From Nocardia sp. BSTN01 (GTDB taxonomy: Bacteria; Actinomycetota; Actinomycetes; Mycobacteriales; Mycobacteriaceae), in assembly GCF_015354405.1 (NCBI RefSeq), contig NZ_JADKYP010000024.1:28611-92610 (forward strand): 64,000 bases of DNA, read 5' to 3'. The notes beneath the pieces are model-generated. The model saw nothing but the letters and a program-made list of their open reading frames with translations, searched no databases and was not told where the DNA came from. The position numbers were made by a program, and so were the translations under genes. Positions within the stretch are counted from its first letter, which is position 1, and each line of letters opens with the position of its first letter. Positions 7,018 to 15,285 of this stretch are shown piece by piece.

Positions 7018-7919
7018 GCTCTGTACTCCTGTTCGATCTTCTCCAGCAGAGCCCTTGACTCCGCTTCGTTCAGCGCCACAGCGGCGATGTCGGACAGCGC
7101 CTGTCGGTACACCTCGATCTCAGTTGGCTTGTCCAGGTACAAGGTTCCGGCGTAGCCCTCGATGTATACCACCGGAGGTTGTGTCAGCGCCGGGTTCAAG
7201 TGTTGCGGAAATTCGAACAACACGAACGAGTCGGTTTCCAGTCCGATATGACCGTCACTGGTGAACGGTATGACGCGAATCGACATATTCGCCAGCAGGC
7301 TCAGTTCATGGAGATGGCGGATTTGGTCGGCCATTACTGCGTTGCCCCCGATCCGATATCGTAGCGCTGCCTCGCCCAGTAAGACTTGCATGGTCAGCGG
7401 GTTACTCGAATCAGCAAGGCGTGCTTGTCGTTTGGAAAGTAGCTCGAAACTTCTCTGCTCGTTGTATTGAATGTGTTGATCGACAAGGCGGGATCTGCGC
7501 AATTCTGGCTTGTAGTACCGGGCTTTTGCCCGGCGGTAGTCGGCCGTCTGAGTGAGTCCGGGCAATAGTGTCAGTTGAAAGGAATCGACGCGAGTTGCAG
7601 CCTGTTCCAGGCTGAGGAACAGATCGGCGTACACAATCGCGTCGCTGTAGGACTGCCACCACTCCTCTTTGCGGCACTCGTCCGCAAGCCACAAAAGCCC
7701 ATTCTGATCCTCTTCGTTGACCTCGTACACGCGGCACAGTGCTCGGATGATCGGCCTCTTCACTTCCGAAGTCCGCCCGTTCTCCAAGCGCCACAAGGTT
7801 TGTCGGCCGATCTCGGCGAGTTTCGCCGCCTCGTCGCTCTTGAGGTTTGCGGCCTCACGCAACTCGATCAACCGTCGGCCCAGCAGCCTGCGTGGAAGTG
7901 TCGTCGATTCGATCTGCAT
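7014..7919 (-). CDS. XRE family regulator with DUF5753 (Scr1/WhiJ type)
   Basis: 301 aa. Residues 10-65 form an XRE helix-turn-helix (LGRRLIELREAANLKSDEAAK, IGRQTLWRLENGRTSEV). Residues 95-290 are DUF5753 (LLPGLTQTADYRRAKARYY, FVLFEFPQHLNPALTQPPVVY). Such proteins, for example WhiJ, act with a DUF397 partner in developmental control of actinomycetes. It heads an operon with the DUF397 copies and is divergent from the gene at 8114. Codon third positions are less GC-rich than usual for the window, which hints at lateral acquisition of the module. Confidence 0.85.
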   Translation of the reverse strand: MQIESTTLPRRLLGRRLIELREAANLKSDEAAKLAEIGRQTLWRLENGRTSEVKRPIIRALCRVYEVNEEDQNGLLWLADECRKEEWWQSYSDAIVYADLFLSLEQAATRVDSFQLTLLPGLTQTADYRRAKARYYKPELRRSRLVDQHIQYNEQRSFELLSKRQARLADSSNPLTMQVLLGEAALRYRIGGNAVMADQIRHLHELSLLANMSIRVIPFTSDGHIGLETDSFVLFEFPQHLNPALTQPPVVYIEGYAGTLYLDKPTEIEVYRQALSDIAAVALNEAESRALLEKIEQEYRA

Positions 7920-8113
7920 CTGGCCCCCTGCCAGTCGTTAGCTTCGCTAGTGAATTCAGATTGTTTGGAACGTTTTTATCTTGGCCCGAAACGCTTTGAA
8001 ACCGTTCCGTTCTCGCGGCAATCGGTGTGTACTCGACGTGTGCGAGCGGCGGGGCGGCCGACCCGGCAATCCGCAAGCACCTCCACTACATCCCCGTCTT
8101 CGGAAGCCCGAAC

Positions 8114-8776
8114 ATGTCGAAATTTCCCATGCTCGAACCGCTGGACACGCAACCCGACACCGATGGAAGCCGACGAAATGATAAGCGCCCCAGAGCTATC
8201 GGGCTTGTTCGTCCCGGCGTGTCCGGTGCGGACGCGTCGCGGCACGCGCTCGCGATCGAACGCCATGCCGCGCGGCTGGGTTATCACTACGTCTACACCG
8301 TGCGGCCACCCGAGGATCGGCCGGATCCCGTCGGTTACGGTCTGGCGATCGCCCTCGGTATCGACGCTGCGGCGGTCGTGGTCTACGACTTGACCACCGT
8401 CGATCACAGTCCGGCGCGGGTGTGCGATTGGTGTGATCTGGAAACGGTGTGCCCGCCGGAGACGTGGGCGCGCAGCCCGATCGCACCGGAGCATGCCGGT
8501 CCGCCGCATCCGCTCACGGAAGGGCTCGCGCGGCGAATCATGCAGCAGCACAAGGGGTGTCGCGCCCATCGGTGTCCCCGCAAAGCCGCCGCGTTCGGGT
8601 TCCTCGTGCAGGCTGGGAAGATCGTTCCCCCGGTGCACACGCTGCGCGAGCGTGCCGCGGCGCGCGGTATCCGGCTCGACCCGATCGGCAGCGAACTGCC
8701 GGTGACGACGGGCGCGGACCTCGGCACGCTCCTGAGCGTGCTGGACGGGCTGGTCGCCGACATGCGGGACAGGTAG
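8114..8776 (+). CDS. Unknown protein with degenerate resolvase-like N-terminal motif
   Basis: 220 aa from ATG 8114 (an earlier in-frame start at 8027 would add 29 residues of unlikely composition). Residues 25-90 read RPRAIGLVRPGVSGADASRH and later YGLAIALGIDAAAVVVYDL. This resembles the first strand and the second strand region of serine resolvases (AIGYARVS, LDRLAR...), but the rest of the catalytic arginine set is missing. A second part has CDWCDLETVC and a Cys/His cluster GCRAHRCPRKAAAFGFL that could bind metal. It is divergent from the XRE/DUF397 operon. I do not know its function. Confidence 0.55.
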   Translation: MSKFPMLEPLDTQPDTDGSRRNDKRPRAIGLVRPGVSGADASRHALAIERHAARLGYHYVYTVRPPEDRPDPVGYGLAIALGIDAAAVVVYDLTTVDHSPARVCDWCDLETVCPPETWARSPIAPEHAGPPHPLTEGLARRIMQQHKGCRAHRCPRKAAAFGFLVQAGKIVPPVHTLRERAAARGIRLDPIGSELPVTTGADLGTLLSVLDGLVADMRDR

Positions 8777-8782
8777 CCGGCG

Positions 8783-9055
8783 ATGGACGATAGGACCAGA
8801 TGCACCGAGGCGAACGGCCTGGAAGCGGTGTGGACGATGCAGAACTATCGTCATATCGAGATCAGGCAGGCGCGCGACACGGGCACCGGCGAGGTGATCG
8901 AGTTCGCGCCGGGCACCGATCTCGCGGCGGCACGGGAACAGACATCGCGCCACTGGGCCGCCGTCTGGGATCGTGTCGCCCACGAGATGTGGGCCGAATG
9001 GATACCGGGCCACCACAATTCGGAGTCTGCGCCCATGACGCGGTTCCTCGGATGA
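8783..9055 (+). CDS. Small hypothetical protein
   Basis: 90 aa. No family is recognised. The body is IEIRQARDTGTGEVIEFAPG followed by a Trp-rich helix (RHWAAVWDRVAHEMWAEW). It starts 6 nt after the stop of the previous gene, and its stop overlaps the next start as ATGA (9052-9055), so the three genes from 8114 form one coupled operon. An internal ATG at 8837 is an alternative start. Confidence 0.55.
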   Translation: MDDRTRCTEANGLEAVWTMQNYRHIEIRQARDTGTGEVIEFAPGTDLAAAREQTSRHWAAVWDRVAHEMWAEWIPGHHNSESAPMTRFLG

Positions 9056-9372
9056 GCGCGGAGCCGGACAAGTCGAAGTGGCCCAAGGCAATCGGGTACG
9101 TTCGCTCCGATGTGGCGGGCGATCGGCGAACCGAGATCGACGCCGCGATTCGCCGCCGCGCGGCCGGGGCGGGATATCGGCTGATGGGCATCGTCGCCGA
9201 CGTGCCGGTGCCTGATCTGCTACCCGCGTTGCGCCGGGTCGACGCGATCGCGGTGATTACCCACGACCTCGAGCATGTCGGCGGCAGCCCGAAATCGGTG
9301 TGCGGATTCGCCGCGCTGGTAACGGTCGAGCCCGCAGACATGTGGTGCTGGGGTTACCAGCCGGACTGGTAG
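9052..9372 (+). CDS. Small resolvase-like protein of unknown function
   Basis: 106 aa. The start AIGYVRSDVAGDRRTEIDAA imitates the first strand of the serine-recombinase fold, and LLPALRRVDAIAVITHDLEH imitates the region after it, but there is no catalytic serine in the usual place (RSDVAG instead of RVST) and no DNA-binding domain. It is a shorter relative of the product at 8114. Its ATG overlaps the upstream stop. The pair may use a resolvase-like fold for a non-recombinase task; this is inference. Confidence 0.5.
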   Translation: MSAEPDKSKWPKAIGYVRSDVAGDRRTEIDAAIRRRAAGAGYRLMGIVADVPVPDLLPALRRVDAIAVITHDLEHVGGSPKSVCGFAALVTVEPADMWCWGYQPDW

Positions 9373-9439
9373 CCGGAGTGCCTGCGGTGCGACGTCGGTG
9401 ATTGCCGGGCCCACGAGTCCCGACGCCCCGAATTTTTCG

Positions 9440-9491
9440 TGCAAACCTCCACGGAAATGCGCGAAAACCGCGAAAAACGGCGAGGTTTGCA
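9440..9491. repeat. Long inverted repeat around AT-rich core
   Basis: TGCAAACCTC (9440-9449) and GAGGTTTGCA (9482-9491) are perfect 10-nt arms around a 32-nt centre that itself contains AAACCGCGAAAAACGG. It lies in the gap after the resolvase-like operon. It could be a terminator, an operator or a recombination site; there is no decisive evidence. Confidence 0.4.
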
Positions 9492-9566
9492 GGATTAGTT
9501 CATCGTCACGGGCGCGGTCCGGCCGAGCGCAGCTACCCGGCGACGTGCGAGGAGGACGGGCGTGAT

Positions 9567-9872
9567 GTGCTGGGCGATCTGCTGACCACCTGCACCGCTC
9601 GCGGATGGACGATCGATTCGACGGCGGTGCCGGGTCGGCGGGCCGATGCGGTGGCGACCGAATCCCCGGCCGATCGGCTCGTCACGGTGGGGCTGCGGCT
9701 CAGTAAGCCCGGGACCGTGGATACGGCCACGATCCTCGGGGTTATCGCGGCGTGGTGCGGGTCGATGTCGCCGAGAACGAGGACGACCGAGCCGGATTCG
9801 GTTCAGCCCGATCCGGATCCGCGACGTGCACGACGGGCGTTGTTAACGTCGCCCTCATGGATTTGCAGCTGA
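9567..9872 (+). CDS. Possible small or decayed gene before the SDR
   Basis: A GTG at 9567 with GGAGGA at 9551-9556 opens a 101-codon frame. The first 65 codons look coding (LTTCTARGWTIDSTAVPGRR, VGLRLSKPGTVDTATIL) with high third-position GC. The last 35 are low-complexity and overlap the SDR start, while a shift near 9750 gives VVRVDVAENEDDRAGFG instead. It may be a decayed paralogue of the small proteins upstream. No function can be given. Confidence 0.3.
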   Translation: MLGDLLTTCTARGWTIDSTAVPGRRADAVATESPADRLVTVGLRLSKPGTVDTATILGVIAAWCGSMSPRTRTTEPDSVQPDPDPRRARRALLTSPSWICS

Positions 9873-10654
9873 GCGGTAAGCGGGCCATCGTCACCGGCGG
9901 TAGTAAGGGAATCGGCCTGGCCGTCGCGCGCGGACTCGCGGCCGAGGGCGTGGACGTGGTGCTCGCCGCCCGATCCGCCGAACCGCTCGCGGCAGCGGCG
10001 CAGGCACTCGCCCAGGAGAGCGGGCGGCGGATCGTCGCGGTGCCCACCGACACCGGCGACGACGAACAGGTGCGGGCACTGGTCGAGCGCACCGTGGCCG
10101 AGCTGGGTGGGGTCGACATCCTGGTCAATGCCGCGGCCACGCCGTGGAGTGCCGGCGCGCCCGCGGATCTGAACGCGACCAGTGATGACATCGTGCGCCG
10201 CGAGGTCGAGATCAAGGTGCTCGGATATCTGCGCACCGCCCGCGCGGTCGCGCCGCATCTGATCGCGCAGGGCTGGGGGCGGATCGTCAACATCAGCGGA
10301 CTCGGTGCACGGCAAGCGAATTCGATCGCGCAGACGGTACGCAACGTCGGCGTCTCGGCCCTGACCAAGAATCTCGCGGACGAACTCGGCCCGCATGGGA
10401 TCAACGTCACGGTCGTGCACCCGGGCCTTACCCGGACCGAGCGGCTCACCGGACGGCTGGCCGCCCAGGCCGCCGAATCCGGCGCCACCGTCGAGGAATT
10501 GGAGGCCGGCCTGGTCGCCAACTCGATCCGCCGGGTGATCGATGCGAGCGAGGTAGCCGACGTGGTCACCTTCCTGGCCTCGCCGCGCAGCATCGCGATC
10601 ACGGGCGATGCGGTCGCGGTCGGCGGCGGAGTGCCGGGGCCCGTCTACTACTGA
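9857..10654 (+). CDS. SDR-fold protein lacking the catalytic YxxxK
   Basis: 265 aa. The Rossmann start IVTGGSKGIGLAVARGLAAE and the NAAATPW motif are those of classical short-chain dehydrogenases, and the C-terminal part HPGLTRTERLTGRLAAQAAE and GDAVAVGGG is typical too. At the place of YxxxK, however, the sequence is QTVRN (159-163). Such an SDR-like subgroup (BKR-like, cd05344 type) is known to lack the catalytic tetrad. It may be a ligand-binding or non-redox member. The ATG at 9857 is chosen because it starts just before the first beta strand; no good ribosome site is seen. Confidence 0.75.
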   Translation: MDLQLSGKRAIVTGGSKGIGLAVARGLAAEGVDVVLAARSAEPLAAAAQALAQESGRRIVAVPTDTGDDEQVRALVERTVAELGGVDILVNAAATPWSAGAPADLNATSDDIVRREVEIKVLGYLRTARAVAPHLIAQGWGRIVNISGLGARQANSIAQTVRNVGVSALTKNLADELGPHGINVTVVHPGLTRTERLTGRLAAQAAESGATVEELEAGLVANSIRRVIDASEVADVVTFLASPRSIAITGDAVAVGGGVPGPVYY

Positions 10655-10703
10655 CGCGAAACCGCCGCGCGCGCCAGGTGCGCCGAACGGGCAGGCGAGG
10701 AAT

Positions 10704-10726
10704 CGGGTCGCGGCCAATGCGACCCG
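10704..10726. terminator. Hairpin between convergent SDR and TetR genes
   Basis: CGGGTCGC (10704-10711) and GCGACCCG (10719-10726) form a perfect 8-bp stem with a 7-nt loop between two convergent stops. It is probably a shared terminator. Confidence 0.5.
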
Positions 10727-10739
10727 CGCGCTACCTCTT

Positions 10740-11348
10740 TCAGCGTCCGCGCTCGCAGGCGGCGAGGAAGTCGTCGACGATGCGGGTGCAGTCGTCGCGC
10801 CCGGCGCGGCCGATGCCGGTGAGCCGCACGAAGACGATCGGCCCGACGAGCTGCGCCAGCACCGCGGTGAGATCCCGATCGCCGAGCAGTGCATGCGCCC
10901 GCGGGTCGTCGAACAATTCGTCGAACGGGCGGCGATAGGTGTCGATCAGATGGGCGCGCAGCGTTCCGGCCCGTGCGCCGTCGCCGTGCGCTTGCGCGTC
11001 GCCGGTCGCCAGCCACGCCAGCGTGGTCAGATGCAGCGGCACGTCGTTGATCGCCGCGGCCTGCCGGGTGAGCAGTTCGATCAGTCGCTCCCGCAGCGGG
11101 CCCGCGTCCGGTATCTCGACCACCGGCGGCATCAGCTCTTCGAGGGTCTCGGCACGCAGCCGCGCCACGGTGTCGAAATGCCGGTACAGCGTGGTGCGCG
11201 CGACGCCCGAGCGGCGCGTCACCGCATCGATGGTGACCGCGTCCAATCCGCCGTCGCGCAACAATTCGGCCGCGGCGGCCAGCAGGCGGCGACGTGAGCG
11301 CGCCTTGCGCGGGTCGTCCTCGGATTCGATCGCGGCACTCGAAGTCAT
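10740..11348 (-). CDS. TetR family transcriptional regulator
   Basis: 202 aa. Residues 15-62 form the TetR HTH (RRRLLAAAAELLRDGGLDAV, TIDAVTRRSGVARTTLYRHF), followed by a helical ligand-binding domain. It is divergent from the DHA2 efflux pump at 11451. The shared gap holds a perfect inverted repeat, so it most likely represses the pump until a drug or metabolite binds. The ATG at 11348 is preferred over a much longer frame on this strand, which is only the shadow of the pump gene. Confidence 0.9.
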   Translation of the reverse strand: MTSSAAIESEDDPRKARSRRRLLAAAAELLRDGGLDAVTIDAVTRRSGVARTTLYRHFDTVARLRAETLEELMPPVVEIPDAGPLRERLIELLTRQAAAINDVPLHLTTLAWLATGDAQAHGDGARAGTLRAHLIDTYRRPFDELFDDPRAHALLGDRDLTAVLAQLVGPIVFVRLTGIGRAGRDDCTRIVDDFLAACERGR

Positions 11349-11392
11349 GGTCTCAGGATTCCTCCTCGGCAAGATCAGCGGCCGCACGGGAT

Positions 11393-11439
11393 AGAAACGA
11401 TACTTCGAGTAGCATAGCGAAACTGTAAGTATCGTTTCT
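11393..11439. promoter_or_regulatory. TetR operator between regulator and efflux pump
   Basis: Two 12-nt arms, AGAAACGATACT (11393-11404) and AGTATCGTTTCT (11428-11439), are perfectly complementary with a 23-nt spacer that holds AT-rich promoter-like sequence. The right arm ends 11 nt before the pump ATG. Two tandem half-operators for TetR dimers are the likely reading. Confidence 0.75.
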
Positions 11440-11450
11440 CGGGAGGCGCG

Positions 11451-13187
11451 ATGAACGCAACCATGACCGAGCCCGTACCCGTGCGCACCCGATGGGTGAT
11501 CGTGGTGTCCTGCCTGGCCGTCGCGCTGGTCGTCGCGTCGATGGCGGCGCTCTACACCGCCCTGCCGCAGATCGCCTCGGCCACCGGCGCCACGCAGTCC
11601 CAATTGACCTGGATCATCGACGGTTACACGCTCGCGCTGGCCTGTCTGGTACTGCCGGCCGGCGCCCTGGGCGACCGCTACGGCCGCCGCATCGTCATGA
11701 TCATCGGACTGGCGGTGTTCGCGATCGCGTCGGCGATCCCGCTGGCGGTCGCCGGACCGGAATGGCTGATCGCCACCCGCGCGATGGCCGGAGTCGGTGC
11801 GGCACTGGTGATGCCGTCGACGCTCTCGTTGCTCACCGCCGGGGTGGAACCGGATCGCCGCAATGTCGCGGTCGGTATCTGGGCGGGCACGGTCGGCGGC
11901 GGCGCGGTCATCGGCATCCTGGGTTCCGGAGTGCTGCTGTGGCGCTGGTCGTGGCTGTCGATCACGCTCGCGATGGCGATCTCGGGTGCGATTCTGGCGG
12001 TCGCGGCGTGCACGGTCCCCGAATCGCAGGACGGCGAGCGGGCACGGTTCGATCCGTGGGGTGCGGTGAGCGGCGCGGCCGCGGTCGGATTGATCGTGAT
12101 CGCGGCACTCGAGGCCCCGCAGCGCGGCTGGACCGATCCGATGGTGCTGGGCGCGGTGGTCGCCGGGCTCGCGGTCGGCGTCGCCTTCGCCGTGATCGAA
12201 CTGCGCGCCGAGCATCCGCTGCTGGATGTGCGGCTGTTCGCCGGGCGCGGCTTCGGCACCGGAACACTGTCGGTGGCGGTGCAGTTCCTCGTCTCGTTCG
12301 GGTTGTTCATGGTGATCGTGCAGTTCTTCCAATTGATCATGGGCTATTCGCCGCTGCTCTCGGCGGTCGCGATGGCGCCGATGATCGTGCCGATGGTGGG
12401 ACTATCGGTGATCGCGCCGTGGCTGGCGCAGCGGTTCGGGCTGCGGCTGCCCACCACGGTCGGGCTGGTCGTCGTCGGGATCGGGCTGCTGTGCCTGTCG
12501 CGGCTGACGTCTGTGAGCACCTTCGTCGATGTGCTGTGGCCGCTGCTGATCATGAGCACCGGCCTCGGCTTGGCCGCGGCGCCGGCGACCGCGGCGATCG
12601 TGGACGGCGCGCCGGCCGACAAACAGGGTGTGGCGGCCGCGGTGAACGACGCCGCTCGCGAGATGGGTGCCGCGCTGGGGATCGCACTCGCCGGCAGTGT
12701 GCTGGCGGCCGGCTACAGCCACCGCATGGCCGAGATCGCCGACCGGATTCCCGAACCGATCCGCGGGCCCGTCACCGGCTCGCTCGCGGGTGCGCTGGCC
12801 GTCACCGAGCGCATCGGCCCGCAGGCGAAACCGCTTGCGGACCAAGCGAAATCGGCCTTCGCGCATGGCCTGCACCAGGCCACCCTCGTGCTCGGGGTGG
12901 TGACTCTGGTGGTCGCCGCGATCCTCGGAGTGTGGGCGCCCTCCCGGGCGCGATCCGGCGCCGAATTGCCCGGGGCCGAATCTGCCGGTGCCGACTCGGC
13001 GGGGAAGGGATCTGTCGATGCCGGATCGGCCGGGGCCGAGTCTGCGGGGAAGGGACCTGTCGATGCCGGATCTGTCAGGTCCAACTCTGCCAGTGTGGGA
13101 TCTGCTGGTGCCGGATTTGCGGGATCCGACTCTGCCGGGGCGCGATCTGCCGGGGCTGCAACTACTAGGTCCAGCTCGGCAGAGTAG
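11451..13187 (+). CDS. MFS drug efflux transporter (DHA2/14-TMS) with repetitive tail
   Basis: 578 aa. Residues 10-490 are a DHA2-type major facilitator with 14 predicted helices; the antiporter motifs WIIDGYTLALACLVLPAGAL and GDRYGRRIVM are clear. It would expel drugs or other amphiphiles by proton exchange. The last 75 or so residues are a cytoplasmic low-complexity tail built from five-residue units such as GAESA and GADSA, unlike normal family members. The RBS GGGAGG precedes ATG 11451. The divergent TetR gene and operator suggest inducible expression. Confidence 0.88.
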   Translation: MNATMTEPVPVRTRWVIVVSCLAVALVVASMAALYTALPQIASATGATQSQLTWIIDGYTLALACLVLPAGALGDRYGRRIVMIIGLAVFAIASAIPLAVAGPEWLIATRAMAGVGAALVMPSTLSLLTAGVEPDRRNVAVGIWAGTVGGGAVIGILGSGVLLWRWSWLSITLAMAISGAILAVAACTVPESQDGERARFDPWGAVSGAAAVGLIVIAALEAPQRGWTDPMVLGAVVAGLAVGVAFAVIELRAEHPLLDVRLFAGRGFGTGTLSVAVQFLVSFGLFMVIVQFFQLIMGYSPLLSAVAMAPMIVPMVGLSVIAPWLAQRFGLRLPTTVGLVVVGIGLLCLSRLTSVSTFVDVLWPLLIMSTGLGLAAAPATAAIVDGAPADKQGVAAAVNDAAREMGAALGIALAGSVLAAGYSHRMAEIADRIPEPIRGPVTGSLAGALAVTERIGPQAKPLADQAKSAFAHGLHQATLVLGVVTLVVAAILGVWAPSRARSGAELPGAESAGADSAGKGSVDAGSAGAESAGKGPVDAGSVRSNSASVGSAGAGFAGSDSAGARSAGAATTRSSSAE

Positions 13188-13324
13188 GAATCGCGGTTCC
13201 GGGTCTGCGGGCCCGACTCTGCCGGTTTGGGCTTTGCGGGGTCGGGTTGGTCGGTGCCGAATCCGCCGACTTCGACTCCGCCGAGTCCGCCGACTCCGAA
13301 TCGGCTGCCGGAGCCGGGAAGCGG
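12955..13324 (+). repeat. Degenerate short tandem repeats spanning the MFS stop
   Basis: From 12955 the DNA is built of about 15-nt units resembling GCCGGGGCCGAATCT. They encode the GAxSA tail of the MFS pump up to the stop at 13185-13187, then go on for about 135 nt as non-coding repeats (CCGACTTCGACTCCGCCGAG). The array therefore crosses the stop codon, so the tail length has probably varied by repeat expansion and a stop mutation. Confidence 0.65.
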
Positions 13325-13454
13325 TGATCGGAGTGTCGGGGCCGTCGTCCCCGCGCCGAAGTGCGCGGCCGTGTTGTGATGGTCGCGGGCCGGGCACCGG
13401 CCACTCGCGGGTGTGATGGTCGGCCCGCGCGTGCGGTCGAATCGAGGAGTGGCG

Positions 13455-14480
13455 ATGGCGCAGGTGAATGTTGCGGTGATCGGATACGGGTTGTCCGGGG
13501 CGGTGTTCCACGCCCCGCTGATCGCCGCCGACCCCCGGCTCCGCCTGGCCGCGGTGGTGACCTCCTCGCCGGAGCGGGCCGACCAGGCGCGCGAGGAACA
13601 TCCCGGCGCGCGGGTATTCGCCACGGCCGACGAACTATTCGGCGCCGCAACGGATATCGATCTGGTGGTGATCGCGAGCCCGAATCGCACCCACAGCTCC
13701 CTGACGCTGCGCGCGGTGGCGGCGGGGCTGCCGGTGGTGGTCGACAAACCCTTCGCCCTGACCGCCGCCGAGGGTGAGGCGATGATCGAGGCCGCCTGGC
13801 GGGCCGGCACCATGCTGACGGTATTTCAGAATCGGCGCTGGGACAGCGACTTTCGCACGGTGCGCCGACTGATTACCGACGGCGCCCTGGGGCAGGTGCG
13901 CCGTTTCGAATCCCGCTTCGAGCGCTGGCGGCCGGAGATCAAGGGCGGGTGGCGAGAGGTCGGTGGCGCCGACGAAGGCGCCGGCATCCTCTACGACCTG
14001 GGCAGTCATCTGATCGACCAGGCGCTCGTCCTGTTCGGCCCGGTCGAGGACGTCTACAGCGAACTCGACGCCCGCCGCCCCGGCGTGCGGGCCGACGACG
14101 ATGTCTTCGTGGCGCTCACCCATGCCTCGGGCGTGCGGTCGCATCTCTGGATGAGCGCCGTTGCGCCCCAGCTGGGTCCGCGCTTCCGGGTGCTCGGCTC
14201 CGAGGCCGGTTACGTCTGTTACGGGCTGGACCCGCAGGAGGCGGCACTGCGGGCCGGTCGTCGTCCCGGCGACGGGCAGCCGTGGGGGAGTGTCGATCCC
14301 GTCGACTGGGGTCAGCTCGGCGCCGAGGGCGAGCTGCGCCCGACCCCCAGCGAACCCGGCGCCTATCCGGACTTCTACTCCGGGGTTGCCGCCGCCCTGC
14401 TCGACGGCGCCGAACCGCCGGTGGACCCCGCCGATGCCGTTGCGGCCCTGCGCATCATCGAGCAGGCGGCAGCTGGATGA
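13455..14480 (+). CDS. Gfo/Idh/MocA family oxidoreductase
   Basis: 341 aa from ATG 13455 with GAGGAG at 13444-13449. Residues 1-120 are the NAD(P)-binding Rossmann domain (NVAVIGYGLSGAVFHAPLI) with the cofactor motif VVVDKPFALTAAEGEAM. The C-terminal domain has GGGx-like DEGAGILYDLGSHLIDQAL with the active-site His. The family oxidises or reduces sugars, inositols and related compounds; the substrate here is unknown. Homologues are often called YdgJ/YhhX-like. It stands alone and is convergent with the next gene (7 nt gap). Confidence 0.85.
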   Translation: MAQVNVAVIGYGLSGAVFHAPLIAADPRLRLAAVVTSSPERADQAREEHPGARVFATADELFGAATDIDLVVIASPNRTHSSLTLRAVAAGLPVVVDKPFALTAAEGEAMIEAAWRAGTMLTVFQNRRWDSDFRTVRRLITDGALGQVRRFESRFERWRPEIKGGWREVGGADEGAGILYDLGSHLIDQALVLFGPVEDVYSELDARRPGVRADDDVFVALTHASGVRSHLWMSAVAPQLGPRFRVLGSEAGYVCYGLDPQEAALRAGRRPGDGQPWGSVDPVDWGQLGAEGELRPTPSEPGAYPDFYSGVAAALLDGAEPPVDPADAVAALRIIEQAAAG

Positions 14481-14487
14481 GCGGCTG

Positions 14488-15285
14488 TCAGGGTTTGCGG
14501 GCGACGCCGCCGTAGGCCGCGATCTCGGCGGTGCGGCCGACCTCGCGCGAGTCGGGCAGCCACTGCGTGATGCAGGTGAAGCCGGGCTCGACGAGCTCGA
14601 GTCCGTCGAAGGCGGCGGCGATCTCGGCGCGGGTGCGCGGATAGTACGGCGTGCCACCGGTTTTCGCGTATTCCGCGCACAGGTCGACATAGGGCTGACT
14701 GTCGTCGGTGCCGTCCCAGAGCACCAGGTAGCTGCCGGAGGAGACCGCCGCCAGCACCGTGCGCACGATGCGCAGCATGTCTTCGTAGCTGCGGGCGTGG
14801 CCGAGGACGCCCATGAACATGACGGCCACCGGCTCCTGCAGATCCAGGATGGCCTCCGCCTCGGCGATGATCTTCTCCGGCTCGTGGAAATCGGCGTTGA
14901 CGTAGGTGGTCACGCCCTCCGGAGTGGTGCTGGTGAGCAGCGCGCGGGCGTGCGCGAGGACCAGCGGGTCGTGGTCGACGTAGACGACCTTGGCGTCGGG
15001 AGCGACACTCTGCGCCACCTCGTGGGTGTTCTGCATCGTCGGCAAACCGGTTCCTATATCGAGGAATTGCCGGATTCCGGCCTCGCCGGCCAGATGGCGC
15101 ACCGCCCGGATCAGGAATTGCCGCGACTGCACCGCCATGGTCGCGATATCGGGATCGATCTGCAGACTCGCCTCACCGACGGCGCGGTCGACCTCGTAAT
15201 TGTCCTTGCCGCCCATCCAGAAATTCCAGATGCGCGCCGAGTGCGGGATATCGGTGCGGATCTGCGCCGGATCGTCGATAGCCAT
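14488..15285 (-). CDS. SAM-dependent methyltransferase, DUF574 type
   Basis: 265 aa from ATG 15285. The N-terminus RTDIPHSARIWNFWMGGKDN is the family signature. The SAM-binding loop is FLDIGTGLPTMQNTHEVAQ, then VVYVDHDPLVLAHARALL. The tail (GTPYYPRTRAEIAAAFDGLE) is also typical. These orphan methyltransferases are numerous in Streptomyces and Nocardia, and no substrate is established. A second member lies at 58775. It is transcribed away from the flavin monooxygenase, with a 490-nt gap at its promoter. Confidence 0.85.
   Translation of the reverse strand: MAIDDPAQIRTDIPHSARIWNFWMGGKDNYEVDRAVGEASLQIDPDIATMAVQSRQFLIRAVRHLAGEAGIRQFLDIGTGLPTMQNTHEVAQSVAPDAKVVYVDHDPLVLAHARALLTSTTPEGVTTYVNADFHEPEKIIAEAEAILDLQEPVAVMFMGVLGHARSYEDMLRIVRTVLAAVSSGSYLVLWDGTDDSQPYVDLCAEYAKTGGTPYYPRTRAEIAAAFDGLELVEPGFTCITQWLPDSREVGRTAEIAAYGGVARKP

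Noticed and set aside
10740-12332. 530-codon minus-strand frame covering the TetR gene and half of the MFS gene
   Set aside because: Only the TetR part (10740-11348) is protein-like; the rest is a low-complexity shadow of the MFS gene on the other strand.
12988-13416. Alternative frame through the repeat array (PDLSGPTLPVWDLL...)
   Set aside because: Repeats stay open in several frames; the frame in phase with the MFS pump explains them.
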